From assembly GCF_025685685.1 (NCBI RefSeq), contig NZ_JAGSYH010000003.1, positions 372,001-436,000 on the forward strand: a DNA stretch of 64,000 nucleotides. Reading direction: 5' to 3'. The translations under genes and the position numbers were made by a program. The notes beneath the pieces are model-generated. The model was not told where the DNA came from. It was given only the letters and a program-made list of their open reading frames with translations, and did no database searches. This stretch comes from Acidicapsa dinghuensis (lineage in GTDB: Bacteria > Acidobacteriota > Terriglobia > Terriglobales > Acidobacteriaceae). Shown here in pieces: positions 40,750 to 49,625 of the stretch (positions within the stretch are counted from its first letter, which is position 1; each line of letters opens with the position of its first letter).

Positions 40750-42795
40750 ATGTCGAGCTCGCGGCTGCTCTTTGGTTGCACCATTTTCCTGGCGTCGTTT
40801 CTGCTTTTCCTGGTTGAGCCGATGGCGGCCAAGCAGCTTCTGCCTGTCTTTGGAGGCTCGGCAGCCGTATGGATCACCTGCCTGGTATTTTTTCAGACTG
40901 CGCTGCTCTTCGCGTATTTGTACGCACATTGGCTGACACAGCGTCCAGTGTGGAATCTGCACTCGACGTTGCTTTTTCTTGGCGCCGCTTCCGCGTTGAT
41001 CTGGACCACGCATGCGCGAAGCTGGGCGGGAGCTGGGTCGCATCCATTTCTGGGCGTGCTGTCGGCGCTTGCGATCTCGATTGGGCTGCCGTTTCTGATG
41101 CTCGGCGCAACCAGCCCTTTGCTGCAGGTATGGCTGGCGCGCATTGAAAGCGGCAAGATTCCCTATCGGCTGTTTGCGCTTTCGAACCTTGCCTCGCTGC
41201 TGGCGCTTGCAGCCTACCCGACGCTGATCGAGCCGAACCTGACGCTACACGCGCAGCGAATGCTATGGGGCAGCGGCTTTGCGATCTTCGCAGCGCTCTC
41301 GGCTACGCTGGCTTTTCGAACGCGTCGGGCGACAGCGCCGTTTGCGGTTATAGTTGCACAGACAGACGAAACGGCTCCTGCTGCGCCACTCTCGCGCAAG
41401 CTGCTCTGGCTGCTGTTGCCCATGGCTGCATCCATGCAGTTGGCCGCGGTGACGAGCCACATCACGCAGAACATTGCGCCGATTCCGCTGCTCTGGATCT
41501 TGCCGCTGGGCGTTTACCTGATCACGCTGATACTGACCTTTGAGTTTCCACGCATCCTGCCGCGCTGGCTCATCTCGCGACTGCTGATTGTACTGCTGGC
41601 GGCGCTCGCGTATTGGCTTACCAAACCTGAAGGCTCGCTACCGCTGAAGCTCTCAATCGGCTTCTTTCTTACGGAGCTTTTCGTGGCCTGCCAGTTCTGC
41701 CACTCTGAGGCGTATGCGCTGCGTCCGGAGCGGCCATCGGAGAGCACGCTCTTTTATCTGATGTTTGCCGCAGGTGGAGCGCTTGGTGCATTCCTTATCG
41801 GCATTGTGGCGCCGATAATCTTCTCGTTTAACTACGACTTATCGGCGTCTTTCCTTGTTACGGCAGCGGTTGCGCTTGTTGCTGCATGGCCCGAGGGCTG
41901 GCAGTATCGGCTGGTGTGGTCGTGCTCGGTGATCCTTACGCTTGTGCTGTGTGTCATGCTGCGCAATGCTTTTTATCGCGATACGCCGGTGCATGTGCGC
42001 AACTTCTACGGCAGCCTGCGGGTGAAGGAGACGGTTGGCTATCCGGGAGCAGCAATTCATGTACTAACCAATGGCACGATTCAGCACGGAACACAGATCT
42101 ACACGGACACGTTGCGAATCACACCCACCACGTACTACGCGCGTGACTCTGGAGTTGGCATTGCCATGGCGAACTGCTGCTTGCAGAACGGCTCAATGAA
42201 GCCACGCAACATTGGAGTGATTGGTCTTGGAGCAGGGACGATGGCGGCGTATGGACAGGCTGGCGATCACATTACTTTTTACGAAATCAACCCTGCGGTC
42301 ATTCCGATTGCGCAGAATGTTTTTACCTATATCCGCGATGCAGAATCACGTGGTGCGCGTGTCGATATCGTGGAGGGCGATGCGCGCAATTCGCTGGCAG
42401 CCGAACCGCCGCAGCACTTTGATGTACTGGTTGTGGACGCTTTCACAGGGGACGCAATTCCGCTGCATCTGCTGAGCACCGAGGCTCTGGCGCTTTATAA
42501 GACGCATCTTGTCTCTGGTGGCGTGCTGGCGTTTCATATATCCAACCAGCACGTGGATCTGGAGCCGGAGGTGTTGCAGCTTGCGAAGGCTTCCGGCATG
42601 CAGGCACGCGTGGTTTCTACACCCGCAAATGAAGACCGCGGCGAGTTCATCGCAACGTGGATGCTGGTCTCTTCAAACGCAAATTTCTTCAATATTCCCG
42701 CTGTCTTCAACGCATCCCAGCAGGCCAGCGATACGCCGCATGTACGCGTATGGACGGACGACTACTCGAGCCTATTGCCGCTGCTGGACTGGTAG
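40750..42795 (+). CDS. Membrane protein with spermidine synthase-like SAM-binding domain
   Basis: The protein has 681 residues. About 11 hydrophobic helices fill residues 1-410 (for example LLFGCTIFLASFLLFLVEP at the start). The C-terminal part is a Rossmann fold of the spermidine synthase/SAM methyltransferase superfamily: IGVIGLGAGTMAAY (motif I), DHITFYEINPAVIPIAQN (acidic end of strand 2), VDIVEGDARNSL and FDVLVVDAFTGDAIPLHLLS. Such fused proteins are common in Acidobacteria and Proteobacteria; substrate and reaction are not established. TAAGGA precedes the ATG. It stands alone between convergent and divergent neighbours. Confidence 0.85.
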   Translation: MSSSRLLFGCTIFLASFLLFLVEPMAAKQLLPVFGGSAAVWITCLVFFQTALLFAYLYAHWLTQRPVWNLHSTLLFLGAASALIWTTHARSWAGAGSHPFLGVLSALAISIGLPFLMLGATSPLLQVWLARIESGKIPYRLFALSNLASLLALAAYPTLIEPNLTLHAQRMLWGSGFAIFAALSATLAFRTRRATAPFAVIVAQTDETAPAAPLSRKLLWLLLPMAASMQLAAVTSHITQNIAPIPLLWILPLGVYLITLILTFEFPRILPRWLISRLLIVLLAALAYWLTKPEGSLPLKLSIGFFLTELFVACQFCHSEAYALRPERPSESTLFYLMFAAGGALGAFLIGIVAPIIFSFNYDLSASFLVTAAVALVAAWPEGWQYRLVWSCSVILTLVLCVMLRNAFYRDTPVHVRNFYGSLRVKETVGYPGAAIHVLTNGTIQHGTQIYTDTLRITPTTYYARDSGVGIAMANCCLQNGSMKPRNIGVIGLGAGTMAAYGQAGDHITFYEINPAVIPIAQNVFTYIRDAESRGARVDIVEGDARNSLAAEPPQHFDVLVVDAFTGDAIPLHLLSTEALALYKTHLVSGGVLAFHISNQHVDLEPEVLQLAKASGMQARVVSTPANEDRGEFIATWMLVSSNANFFNIPAVFNASQQASDTPHVRVWTDDYSSLLPLLDW

Positions 42796-42811
42796 CGGTG
42801 TTAGCGATGCG

Positions 42812-43597
42812 CTAGGTGAGCGCCCGGTCTAGATGGACATAGCCGCCATCGACGATGAGGTGTTGGCCAGTGGTATGCGCTGATTGCGTTGGCGAAAGCA
42901 GGAACACCGTGGCAGCAGCAATCTCCGAATCAAGCGTCATGCGATGACCCAGCGGAATCTTGTTGGTAATCTCCTTCAGCTTAGCTTCAGGGTCACCGAG
43001 TGTGTCGAGCCAGCGGCGATAAAGCGGAGTCATCACTTCGGCGGGCAGTACGGCGTTGACGCGAATGTTAAAGGGTAGCAGTTCCGCTGCCCACTCGCGT
43101 GTCAGGGCGAGTTGAGCGCCTTTGGAGGCCGCATAGCCCGAGGTATTTCCCTGCCCTGTCAAAGCCACCTTCGAGCTGATATTGACGATTGCGCCTTGCG
43201 ACTTTTTGAGCGCCGGCAACGCGTAATGGGCAAGGGCGTAGCAATGAGTCAGGTTTTTATTGATACTTTCCAGGAATTTCTCGACGGTGCCTGAAGCGAG
43301 GCCAACGCCGTCATTCACACCCGCGTTGTTGACCAGGCCGTAGATCGAACCATAGCGCTCCTCAACCTCAGCGATGACTTCTTTGCAACGGCCAGTGTCC
43401 TCCAGATGAATCTCAATCATCTCGCAAGAAGCGTCGGCTGCCTTCATCTCATTCATGAACTCCAGTACGTTCTTCGATGGCCGGCTCAGCACCACCACGT
43501 GCGCTTCTTCCGCCAGACAAGCGCGAGTAATTCCTGCGCCAATGCCGGCTCCGCCGCCGGTCACAATGATGACTTTATCTTTCAGTCCGAGGTTCAT
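42812..43597 (-). CDS. SDR oxidoreductase, L-fucose dehydrogenase-like
   Basis: This 261-residue classical SDR has the cofactor motif GGGAGIGAGITRACL, NNAGVNDGVGL, catalytic NISSKVALTGQGNTSGYAASKGAQLAL (Tyr, Lys) and a C-terminal GQHLIVDGGYVHLDRAL that is typical of the family end. The middle and C-terminal signatures (VNDGVGL..., YRRWLDTLGDPEAKLKEI) resemble bacterial L-fucose dehydrogenases, so oxidation of fucose or a similar deoxysugar is a reasonable guess; no sugar catabolic partners are next to it. It ends 17 bases from the convergent spermidine synthase-like gene. Confidence 0.85.
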   Translation of the reverse strand: MNLGLKDKVIIVTGGGAGIGAGITRACLAEEAHVVVLSRPSKNVLEFMNEMKAADASCEMIEIHLEDTGRCKEVIAEVEERYGSIYGLVNNAGVNDGVGLASGTVEKFLESINKNLTHCYALAHYALPALKKSQGAIVNISSKVALTGQGNTSGYAASKGAQLALTREWAAELLPFNIRVNAVLPAEVMTPLYRRWLDTLGDPEAKLKEITNKIPLGHRMTLDSEIAAATVFLLSPTQSAHTTGQHLIVDGGYVHLDRALT

Positions 43598-43716
43598 CCG
43601 CCGCTCCCACTAAAATCCTGAATTCATATGTTGCACTGTTCGGTTCACACAGTGGCACGCACGATCGCAAGTATACCGTGAAGCGCGAGCGTCGGACTAT
43701 GCAGCGTGAAGGTGGC

Positions 43717-44853
43717 TTATTGAGGCGGTGGTCGGGGAGGCAAAGTCAGGTTTATGTTACCCCGCAGAGGAGGCGGGGCGGACTGGGCAGTGCTATTGCC
43801 CACGTTCGGCACAGGCCGGGGGTACTGAGGAACTTCGGATTTGTTAGAAAGAACGTTTCCCTCGTGGCCTGTTTGGATGACGAATCTTCGCGCAACCTCC
43901 TTGCCATATGCTGTGTTATCAAGCTCAGAGCGCGGCATCACAAGCTGCGTCAGCGAGTCACGCGGACCGGCGTAGAACAGGGCGTCCGCCGCATCGGCAA
44001 GCTTCAATTGTGTTGCAGGAACTTCGCCACCGGTCAGTACCGGCAGTGCCGGCAGATCGCCAACCCAGTTGCCTCGTAACGCGATGATGGCGGGGGTAGG
44101 CCACGCATCGAAGCGCCTGTCCAGATTGTCGTAACCGCCGATGGCGTTGGTCCCGAAGAGAACGACGTAAGGATCGGCACCGGCCGCGCGCAGTTCGCGT
44201 TCCACGTAGTTCGATCCGGCCTGGCCTCGCCCAGAACTTGGTTGCGGCTGACGACGAAAATGTCCGGCCCCCATGATCAGCAGCGCATGATGCTCTTTGG
44301 CGATGACTTCATCCTTGACCACCTGCGCGTACCATTGCTCGCGATTGGTGACATACGGGCCTAGATCCTCAACATTGTGAATCTTGTCCCAGTCACCGTA
44401 GGGATCGCCTAGCACAATACGCATCTTGTGCTTGTCGCCGCGCTTGAGATTTGCGTTGCGTATAGCCGCATAAAACTGCGGGTATACCGGCGACACAGGC
44501 CCGACGGCGCCGATCATGTTTCGCCAGGCCTTCTGTACCTGCTCGATCGGCACATCTTCCCCTGAGATGTAACGATCCACTGATTTCTGATAGAGCGAGT
44601 TGCCAAATTCGACGACGATGTCATCGACGCGATCGGCAAAGGCCGGCGTCGCCGCTAGTTTGCATAGCCAGTCGTACTCCTGTTTGTTGCCGTGGGTCTC
44701 GCCGAACATCACGATCAAGTGCGTCTTAAATGCATTGAGCATCGCCGTTGTTGCGTCTTCTGGTTGTGGTTGATTTGTTGTTTCTTGGGCGACGCAAAGA
44801 CTGGAGCAGTTTGCGGCGAGACACACGAAAAGTAGGAGATGTTGAAGCTTCAT
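43717..44853 (-). CDS. Exported ChaN/EreA-like protein
   Basis: The protein has 378 residues. A signal peptide (HLLLFVCLAANCSSLCVAQ) is followed by a domain opening HLIVMFGETHGNKQEYDWL and then DIVVEFGNSLYQKS. The GE-x-H and VEFGN motifs recall the Tiki/ChaN/erythromycin esterase-like superfamily, which includes metal- or heme-binding proteins and esterases. Later motifs are HHALLIMGAGHFRR and a Pro-rich C-terminus (PPPLRGNINLTLPPRPPPQ). The frame reaches 44913, but ATG 44853 begins the signal peptide. It follows the S41 peptidase gene by 31 bases on the same strand, which suggests co-transcription. No precise activity is proposed. Confidence 0.75.
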   Translation of the reverse strand: MKLQHLLLFVCLAANCSSLCVAQETTNQPQPEDATTAMLNAFKTHLIVMFGETHGNKQEYDWLCKLAATPAFADRVDDIVVEFGNSLYQKSVDRYISGEDVPIEQVQKAWRNMIGAVGPVSPVYPQFYAAIRNANLKRGDKHKMRIVLGDPYGDWDKIHNVEDLGPYVTNREQWYAQVVKDEVIAKEHHALLIMGAGHFRRQPQPSSGRGQAGSNYVERELRAAGADPYVVLFGTNAIGGYDNLDRRFDAWPTPAIIALRGNWVGDLPALPVLTGGEVPATQLKLADAADALFYAGPRDSLTQLVMPRSELDNTAYGKEVARRFVIQTGHEGNVLSNKSEVPQYPRPVPNVGNSTAQSAPPPLRGNINLTLPPRPPPQ

Positions 44854-44884
44854 CTCGGTTCTCCCAACGCGTTTTCGGCTACGG

Positions 44885-46363
44885 CTATCTCTGAGCCGCC
44901 AGTTTTTCTGCAACCGTCAGTGCATCTGCGGCCGGCACTTGTATGTCCGGCTCTACTCCTACGCCTTCCCAATCGGGCTTGCCGTATGGATTGGCTACCT
45001 TGACCTCTGGAATCGCAACGCCGAAATGATCGTCGATGCGGTGAAAAACGGCGGAATGCGTGGCTCCGGCAGTGGTTTCGCCGATGATCGTCGCACGCTT
45101 CAGCATCTTCAAGTTATAAGCGAACTGTTCTGCGCCTGAGATGGTCTTGTGCGAGGTCAACACGTACACGGGCTTGTCTGCCAACAGATTTCCGGCAACG
45201 GGTTTTGTCCACGATTGCGAAGAGACAGCTTCTCGCGGATTGAAGATCATCTCGGGGCGATTGAAGAGATAGTTAGAGACGAACATGACGCCCACGGGAA
45301 ATCCACCTAGATTGTCGCGTAGATCGAAGATGACAGCCGAAGAGTGATTGAGCGAAGACATCGCCGAGGTCAGCGACGCTCCACAGACTTCGGGATCAGG
45401 GAAAGAATTCAGCTTGATGTAGCCGACGTTATGCGGCAGCGTCTCGACTTGCTCAATCGTGCAGTGTGACGCAGCCATGGCACGGCGATACGGCTCCGGC
45501 ACTCCTGCTGTTGGTTCCGCAACTGGATGAGGCAATATGCCTGCGTCATAGACCACTTCCAAGTGCATGTCTCCGGTGGAGGCGCGAAGCTGGCGGGTCA
45601 ACAGCTTTGCAAGCGTTTGATCGACCGGTACAGAATCATACGCACCAGCTGTGACGCGCGATTGCATGCTCTCGGCTAGTTGGCCAGCGGAGGCACGGTC
45701 GAAGTAGTGATACTTGAGGTTGCCTGCTATCTCTGCAACAACCCAGCGTGTGTAGGCTGTATCCATTTCCACGAGGGCTGGCTGGCCATTCGCGGCTGGC
45801 GTGGCGGTCTTTGCATCTCGCTTCCAAGGCTCGCCTGCCGCGTACGCATCTGCTTGCTGTTGAGCGGGGCTGGCAATGGTTCGGTCGGATCCAAGGCTGG
45901 AGTTTGCCGCCTCTACTCCCATTCCCGGCTGCTGGGGCGCCCGCTCCGGAGCAAAGCCTGGGCCGCTCAATTGCCGCTCTGGACGCATGGACAGGGAACG
46001 CAGCATCAGATGGCCGCCACCGTGGCCCATGAGATACCCAACTCCGGTGAAGAAGGCTATGGCAAACAGCCCGGCTAGCGCCAACGATGTGGGCGTTGGA
46101 GGCTTCCCCTCAAGAACTGCGAAGACCGGCCCACGCATCGGCTGAGTTGGCGCACCGGCGAGCGATGGCTGCGCGTAGCGAAATTCACGAGGAACGGAGA
46201 TGGCAAAATCGGTCAGAAGATCCCAGCAGAGACGAAGTCGAGCAGCAAAGCCACGCTCATCACGCAACCTGTCGCGAACAAGCCGCGCGGCCTCCGCTCC
46301 GAAGACTTGCTGGAAGGCGGCAGGGTAAAGACGCAATAGCCAGACAAAGATTCGCTCAAGCAT
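44885..46363 (-). CDS. S41-family peptidase fused to a permease-type N-terminal module
   Basis: The protein has 492 residues. Residues 1-60 (MLERIFVWLLRLYPAAFQQV, then GAEAARLVRDRLRDERG) match the cytosolic leader module found at the start of acidobacterial MacB-like permeases. One transmembrane helix follows (LALAGLFAIAFFTGVGYL), then a Gly/Ala/Pro-rich linker. From about residue 205 the S41 peptidase fold is present (WVVAEIAGNLKYHYFD, DMHLEVVYD, VGYIKLNSFPDPEV, VIFDLRDNLGGFPVG), with the nucleophile serine in TSHKTISGAEQFAYNLK. It resembles the N-terminal domain of IRBP-type S41 proteases. The ATG overlaps the PadR gene by eight bases. Confidence 0.85.
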   Translation of the reverse strand: MLERIFVWLLRLYPAAFQQVFGAEAARLVRDRLRDERGFAARLRLCWDLLTDFAISVPREFRYAQPSLAGAPTQPMRGPVFAVLEGKPPTPTSLALAGLFAIAFFTGVGYLMGHGGGHLMLRSLSMRPERQLSGPGFAPERAPQQPGMGVEAANSSLGSDRTIASPAQQQADAYAAGEPWKRDAKTATPAANGQPALVEMDTAYTRWVVAEIAGNLKYHYFDRASAGQLAESMQSRVTAGAYDSVPVDQTLAKLLTRQLRASTGDMHLEVVYDAGILPHPVAEPTAGVPEPYRRAMAASHCTIEQVETLPHNVGYIKLNSFPDPEVCGASLTSAMSSLNHSSAVIFDLRDNLGGFPVGVMFVSNYLFNRPEMIFNPREAVSSQSWTKPVAGNLLADKPVYVLTSHKTISGAEQFAYNLKMLKRATIIGETTAGATHSAVFHRIDDHFGVAIPEVKVANPYGKPDWEGVGVEPDIQVPAADALTVAEKLAAQR

Positions 46364-46706
46364 GCTCGCCTCCCAGAATCTTCCGTTCCCGTGCTATGCG
46401 CACCATATCCGCCAGCCGCTCAGCCTCAGTGCGAGCAAGCTTACGCCCGGTTGTCGTCAAGCGATAGTAGCGGCGGCGCTCCTGGCCGAGCTTTGCGTCC
46501 ACGCCTTCACCGACTTCTTCGATCAATTGGGCTTCGACCAGCGACTGGATCGATCCATATAAGGTGCCTGGCCCCAACCGGACCCGGCCACTCGTCTGCT
46601 CCTCAACCTGCCGCATGATGCCGTAGCCGTGCCGGTCTTCGTCCGCAAGCGAGAGCAGAATTTGAAATGCAGCGGAGGGTAGCGGATCTAGTTTGCGTTT
46701 TGGCAT
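46356..46706 (-). CDS. PadR-family transcriptional regulator
   Basis: This 116-residue PadR-type winged helix has AAFQILLSLADEDRHGYGIMRQVEEQT, GTLYGSIQSLVEAQLIEEV, then YYRLTTTGRKLARTEAERLADMV. It is the short PadR-s1 class that lacks a long C-terminal helix. It sits directly upstream of the S41 fusion gene, overlapping it by eight bases, and a perfect 26-bp palindrome is found nine bases before its ATG, so autoregulation and control of the S41-ChaN-like pair are expected. In Acidobacteria, PadR genes typically precede MacB-like permease genes with the same N-terminal module. Confidence 0.92.
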   Translation of the reverse strand: MPKRKLDPLPSAAFQILLSLADEDRHGYGIMRQVEEQTSGRVRLGPGTLYGSIQSLVEAQLIEEVGEGVDAKLGQERRRYYRLTTTGRKLARTEAERLADMVRIARERKILGGEHA

Positions 46707-46714
46707 CGATGACC

Positions 46715-46740
46715 TCGTTTATCGATATATCGATAAACGA
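46715..46740. promoter_or_regulatory. 26-bp perfect palindrome, PadR operator candidate
   Basis: TCGTTTATCGATA (46715-46727) and TATCGATAAACGA (46728-46740) are exact reverse complements with no spacer. It lies nine bases upstream of the PadR ATG, in the divergent space before the GH3 gene. Binding by the PadR protein is inferred from position. Confidence 0.8.
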
Positions 46741-46935
46741 CTGTAATGCTGTTTTGAATCATTGGCAAGAGTTTTTTTGAAATCTTTCTCCGATCTGAAA
46801 ATGAGTGAGGCTCTATCGATGGCCCCTTCGCAAATGACATAGCAAAGCGCACATATAGTCATATTTGCGGGAACGGGTTTATTGTGGAATGCGTTTTGGA
46901 TTTCCACATTCCTACCATTTTTGAGGCCCGTCCGC

Positions 46936-49236
46936 ATGCAAAATGGCAAGCTTATGCCCTTTGCCGCGCTTGTTACGGCAACATTGTTTTCGATTGCCGC
47001 TCAAGCGCAAAACCCGCTGGTCAGCCCAGAATCGCAACGCCGCGCTAAAGAGCTACTGAGAAAGATGACGGTCGATGAGAAGGTCGGCCAGCTTAATCAG
47101 TCCTCTGGCATAGTCATGCCGGGATTCGTCGATCAGAAGCCCGACGACATGATCGCCAAGGGCGAGGTCGGCTCGATTCTATGGCTGAACAATACTAAGG
47201 AGATCAACCGGCTGCAGCACATCGCAGTCGATCAGTCGCGGCTTCACATCCCGATCCTCTTCGCCTTCGACGTGATCCACGGCTGGCGAACTGTCTTCCC
47301 GGTTCCGCTGGCGATGGCTTCGTCGTGGGATCCATCAGTAGAAGAAGCTGCGCAAAAAGAGGCCGGCGAAGATGCCCGTGCCGCAGGCATTCGCTGGACG
47401 TTTACGCCGATGGTCGATATTGCCCGCGATTCGCGCTGGGGACGCATCATGGAAGGCGCAGGTGAAGATCCATATCTAGGCTCAGCGATGGCGCGTGCGC
47501 AGGTATATGGCTTCCAGGGCAAATCGCTCGGTCCTGACAGCGAGCTCGTTTCAGTGAAGCACTTCGCCGGATATGGCGCAGCCGAAGGCGGTCGCGACTA
47601 CGACTCTTCGTATATTCCCGAAGTACTGATGCAGAACGTGTATCTGAAACCATTCCATGCCGCGGAGCAGGCTGGCGCAGGCAACTTCATGAGCGCCTAC
47701 ATGGATTTGAACGATGTGCCGGCGACCGGCAACAGGTGGCTACTGACCGATGTGCTGCGCAAGGACTGGGGATTTCAGGGCTTTGTGGTTTCGGACGCAT
47801 TTGCCGTTGCCAGCCTGCAGGTGCATGGATTTGCCGCAGATCCAGCAGATGCAGCGTTGAAGGCAATCAATGCTGGCCTGAACATGGATATGGCGAGCCT
47901 GACTTACACCCACAATCTGGCCAAGCTAGTTGCCGAGGGTAAAGTGAGTGAGGCAACGCTGGATAAGGCTGTGCTGCCGATTCTTGCAATCAAGTACCAG
48001 CTTGGATTATTTGATCATCCATACGTTGACGACACCAAGACGGACGCCGTGCTTGACCGTCCTGAGGGGCTGGCTTTGGAGCGCAAGATTGCTGCGCGAT
48101 CGATGGTGCTGCTGCGCAACGAGAATCACACACTGCCGCTGACTACTTCGGCGAAGAAGATTGCCGTCATCGGCCCGCTGGCCGACTCGATCCACGACAT
48201 TGAAGGCGGCTGGACGGTGGAGGGACTTTTCGGCGGCCCGGCGAAGAGCCATCCAGTGACAGTGCTGGCAACGCTCAAGAGCCGCTATGGCGCGAATGCT
48301 GAGATCACATTCGTCCCCGGACCGCAGCTATCGCGTGTCTTCCCTTCTATGCTTGATGCGCTGACCGGCGTAAAGCAGGTGCCTCCGCCGACCGAGGCCG
48401 AAAAGGCTGACTGGATCAACAAGACCAAAGCTGCAACGGCAGACGCGGACCTGGTAATTGCCGTGATGGGTGAAGCGGCATCAATGAGCGGTGAAGCGGC
48501 GTCACAGGCATCGATGGCGCTGCCGGGAATCCAGCAGGAGATGCTGGAAACCGCGGTTGCCAGCGGCAAGCCGGTAGTGCTGGTGCTCGAAAATGGCCGT
48601 CCGCTGGATATTACCTGGGCTTCCGAGCATGTTCCGGCAATTCTGGAGGCGTGGTATCCCGGGACCGAAGGCGGCAATGCCGTAGCCGACGTACTGTTTG
48701 GCGATGTAAACCCCGGCGGCAAGCTGCCGGTTAGCTGGGCGCGTTCTGTAGGACAGGAGCCGCTCTACTACAACCACAACCTCACCCATGAGCCCGAAGA
48801 CCGGCCCACGTTCACCTCACGCTACTGGGACGTCGAGAGCAAGCCGCTCTATGTTTTCGGCTATGGGCTCAGCTATACCAGCTTCAACTTCAGCAATCTG
48901 CGCCTGAGCCACGATCATATCCGGGCTTCGGAATCAACTGAGGTTTCTGTGGACGTGACCAATACTGGTTCTGTCGCGGGTGATGCCGTGGCGGAACTCT
49001 ATATCCATCAACGTGCTGGCTCGGCATCCCGGCCGGTGCGGCAGCTTGAGGGCTTCGAGCGCGTTACGCTCAAACCGGGCGAGACGCAGACGGTGAAATT
49101 CACTCTGGGCAAGGATGAGCTTGAGTTCTGGAGCCCTCAAACCAAGGCATGGGGAGTTGAACCGGGTGCATTCGACGTGTGGGCTGGAGGCGACTCGAAA
49201 GCGTCGCTGAATACCTTGTTGACCGTGACCCAATAA
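46936..49236 (+). CDS. bglX: GH3-family beta-glucosidase (BglX-like), exported
   Basis: The protein has 766 residues. A signal peptide (MPFAALVTATLFSIAAQAQ) leads to the GH3 N-terminal barrel: MTVDEKVGQLNQ, IPILFAFDVIHGWRTVFPVPLA, RWTFTPMVDIARDSRWGRIMEGAGEDPYLG, and the nucleophile region GFQGFVVSDAFAVASL with Asp. The C-terminal sandwich has KIAVIGPLADS, GEAASMSGEAAS, YPGTEGGNAVADVLFGDVNPGGKLPVSW, and a fibronectin III-like end (VSVDVTNTGSVAGDAVAELYI). BglX-type enzymes hydrolyse beta-glucosides in the periplasm. ATG 46936 is chosen; an earlier in-frame ATG (46882) would add a non-signal extension. It is divergent from the PadR gene. Confidence 0.95.
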   Translation: MQNGKLMPFAALVTATLFSIAAQAQNPLVSPESQRRAKELLRKMTVDEKVGQLNQSSGIVMPGFVDQKPDDMIAKGEVGSILWLNNTKEINRLQHIAVDQSRLHIPILFAFDVIHGWRTVFPVPLAMASSWDPSVEEAAQKEAGEDARAAGIRWTFTPMVDIARDSRWGRIMEGAGEDPYLGSAMARAQVYGFQGKSLGPDSELVSVKHFAGYGAAEGGRDYDSSYIPEVLMQNVYLKPFHAAEQAGAGNFMSAYMDLNDVPATGNRWLLTDVLRKDWGFQGFVVSDAFAVASLQVHGFAADPADAALKAINAGLNMDMASLTYTHNLAKLVAEGKVSEATLDKAVLPILAIKYQLGLFDHPYVDDTKTDAVLDRPEGLALERKIAARSMVLLRNENHTLPLTTSAKKIAVIGPLADSIHDIEGGWTVEGLFGGPAKSHPVTVLATLKSRYGANAEITFVPGPQLSRVFPSMLDALTGVKQVPPPTEAEKADWINKTKAATADADLVIAVMGEAASMSGEAASQASMALPGIQQEMLETAVASGKPVVLVLENGRPLDITWASEHVPAILEAWYPGTEGGNAVADVLFGDVNPGGKLPVSWARSVGQEPLYYNHNLTHEPEDRPTFTSRYWDVESKPLYVFGYGLSYTSFNFSNLRLSHDHIRASESTEVSVDVTNTGSVAGDAVAELYIHQRAGSASRPVRQLEGFERVTLKPGETQTVKFTLGKDELEFWSPQTKAWGVEPGAFDVWAGGDSKASLNTLLTVTQ

Positions 49237-49319
49237 TTGAGTGCGGCGAGGAGGCTGCATCCGATTGCCCCCTTGCCGAATCCAAGGTAAACTAGAAGAA
49301 TTGCAGGAAAGGTACCATC

Positions 49320-49541
49320 ATGCCCAAAGCAGGAATTCATCCTAACTACGCAGCCGTGCAGGTTCACTGCTCGTGCGGAAACACATTTGAGACCCGGTCG
49401 ACTCAAAAAGGCGGCAAGATCAGCCTGGAAATCTGCTCCAACTGCCACCCGTTCTTCACCGGCAAGCAGCGCCTGGTGGATACGGCAGGCCGTGTTGAGC
49501 GCTTCCGTCGCAAGTACGCTGACAAGGGCGCCGCGAAGTAA
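49320..49541 (+). CDS. rpmE: 50S ribosomal protein L31, zinc-binding type
   Basis: This 73-residue L31 of the C+ type has [22 protein letters not shown], then [30 protein letters not shown]. Cysteines in VHCSCG and ICSNC provide the zinc site, so this is RpmE rather than the zinc-free RpmE2. A GGAAAGG ribosome binding site is just upstream of the ATG. A long imperfect hairpin follows the stop, so the gene is probably its own transcription unit ahead of dus. Confidence 0.97.
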   Translation: MPKAGIHPNYAAVQVHCSCGNTFETRSTQKGGKISLEICSNCHPFFTGKQRLVDTAGRVERFRRKYADKGAAK

Positions 49542-49558
49542 ATCGTCGACCCAGCAGG

Positions 49559-49597
49559 AACAAACCGGCCTCCGCTGCGGCGGGGGCCTAGTTGTTT
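49559..49597 (+). terminator. Possible terminator of rpmE
   Basis: AACAA/TTGTT, GGCC/GGCC and TCCGC/GCGGG segments pair in register across 49559-49596 to give a long imperfect hairpin around TGC, followed by TTTCGG and further on TATTTTTCG. It begins 18 bases after the rpmE stop. Confidence 0.5.
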
Positions 49598-49625
49598 CGG
49601 CCTATTTTTCGATTGTTGAAACGAT

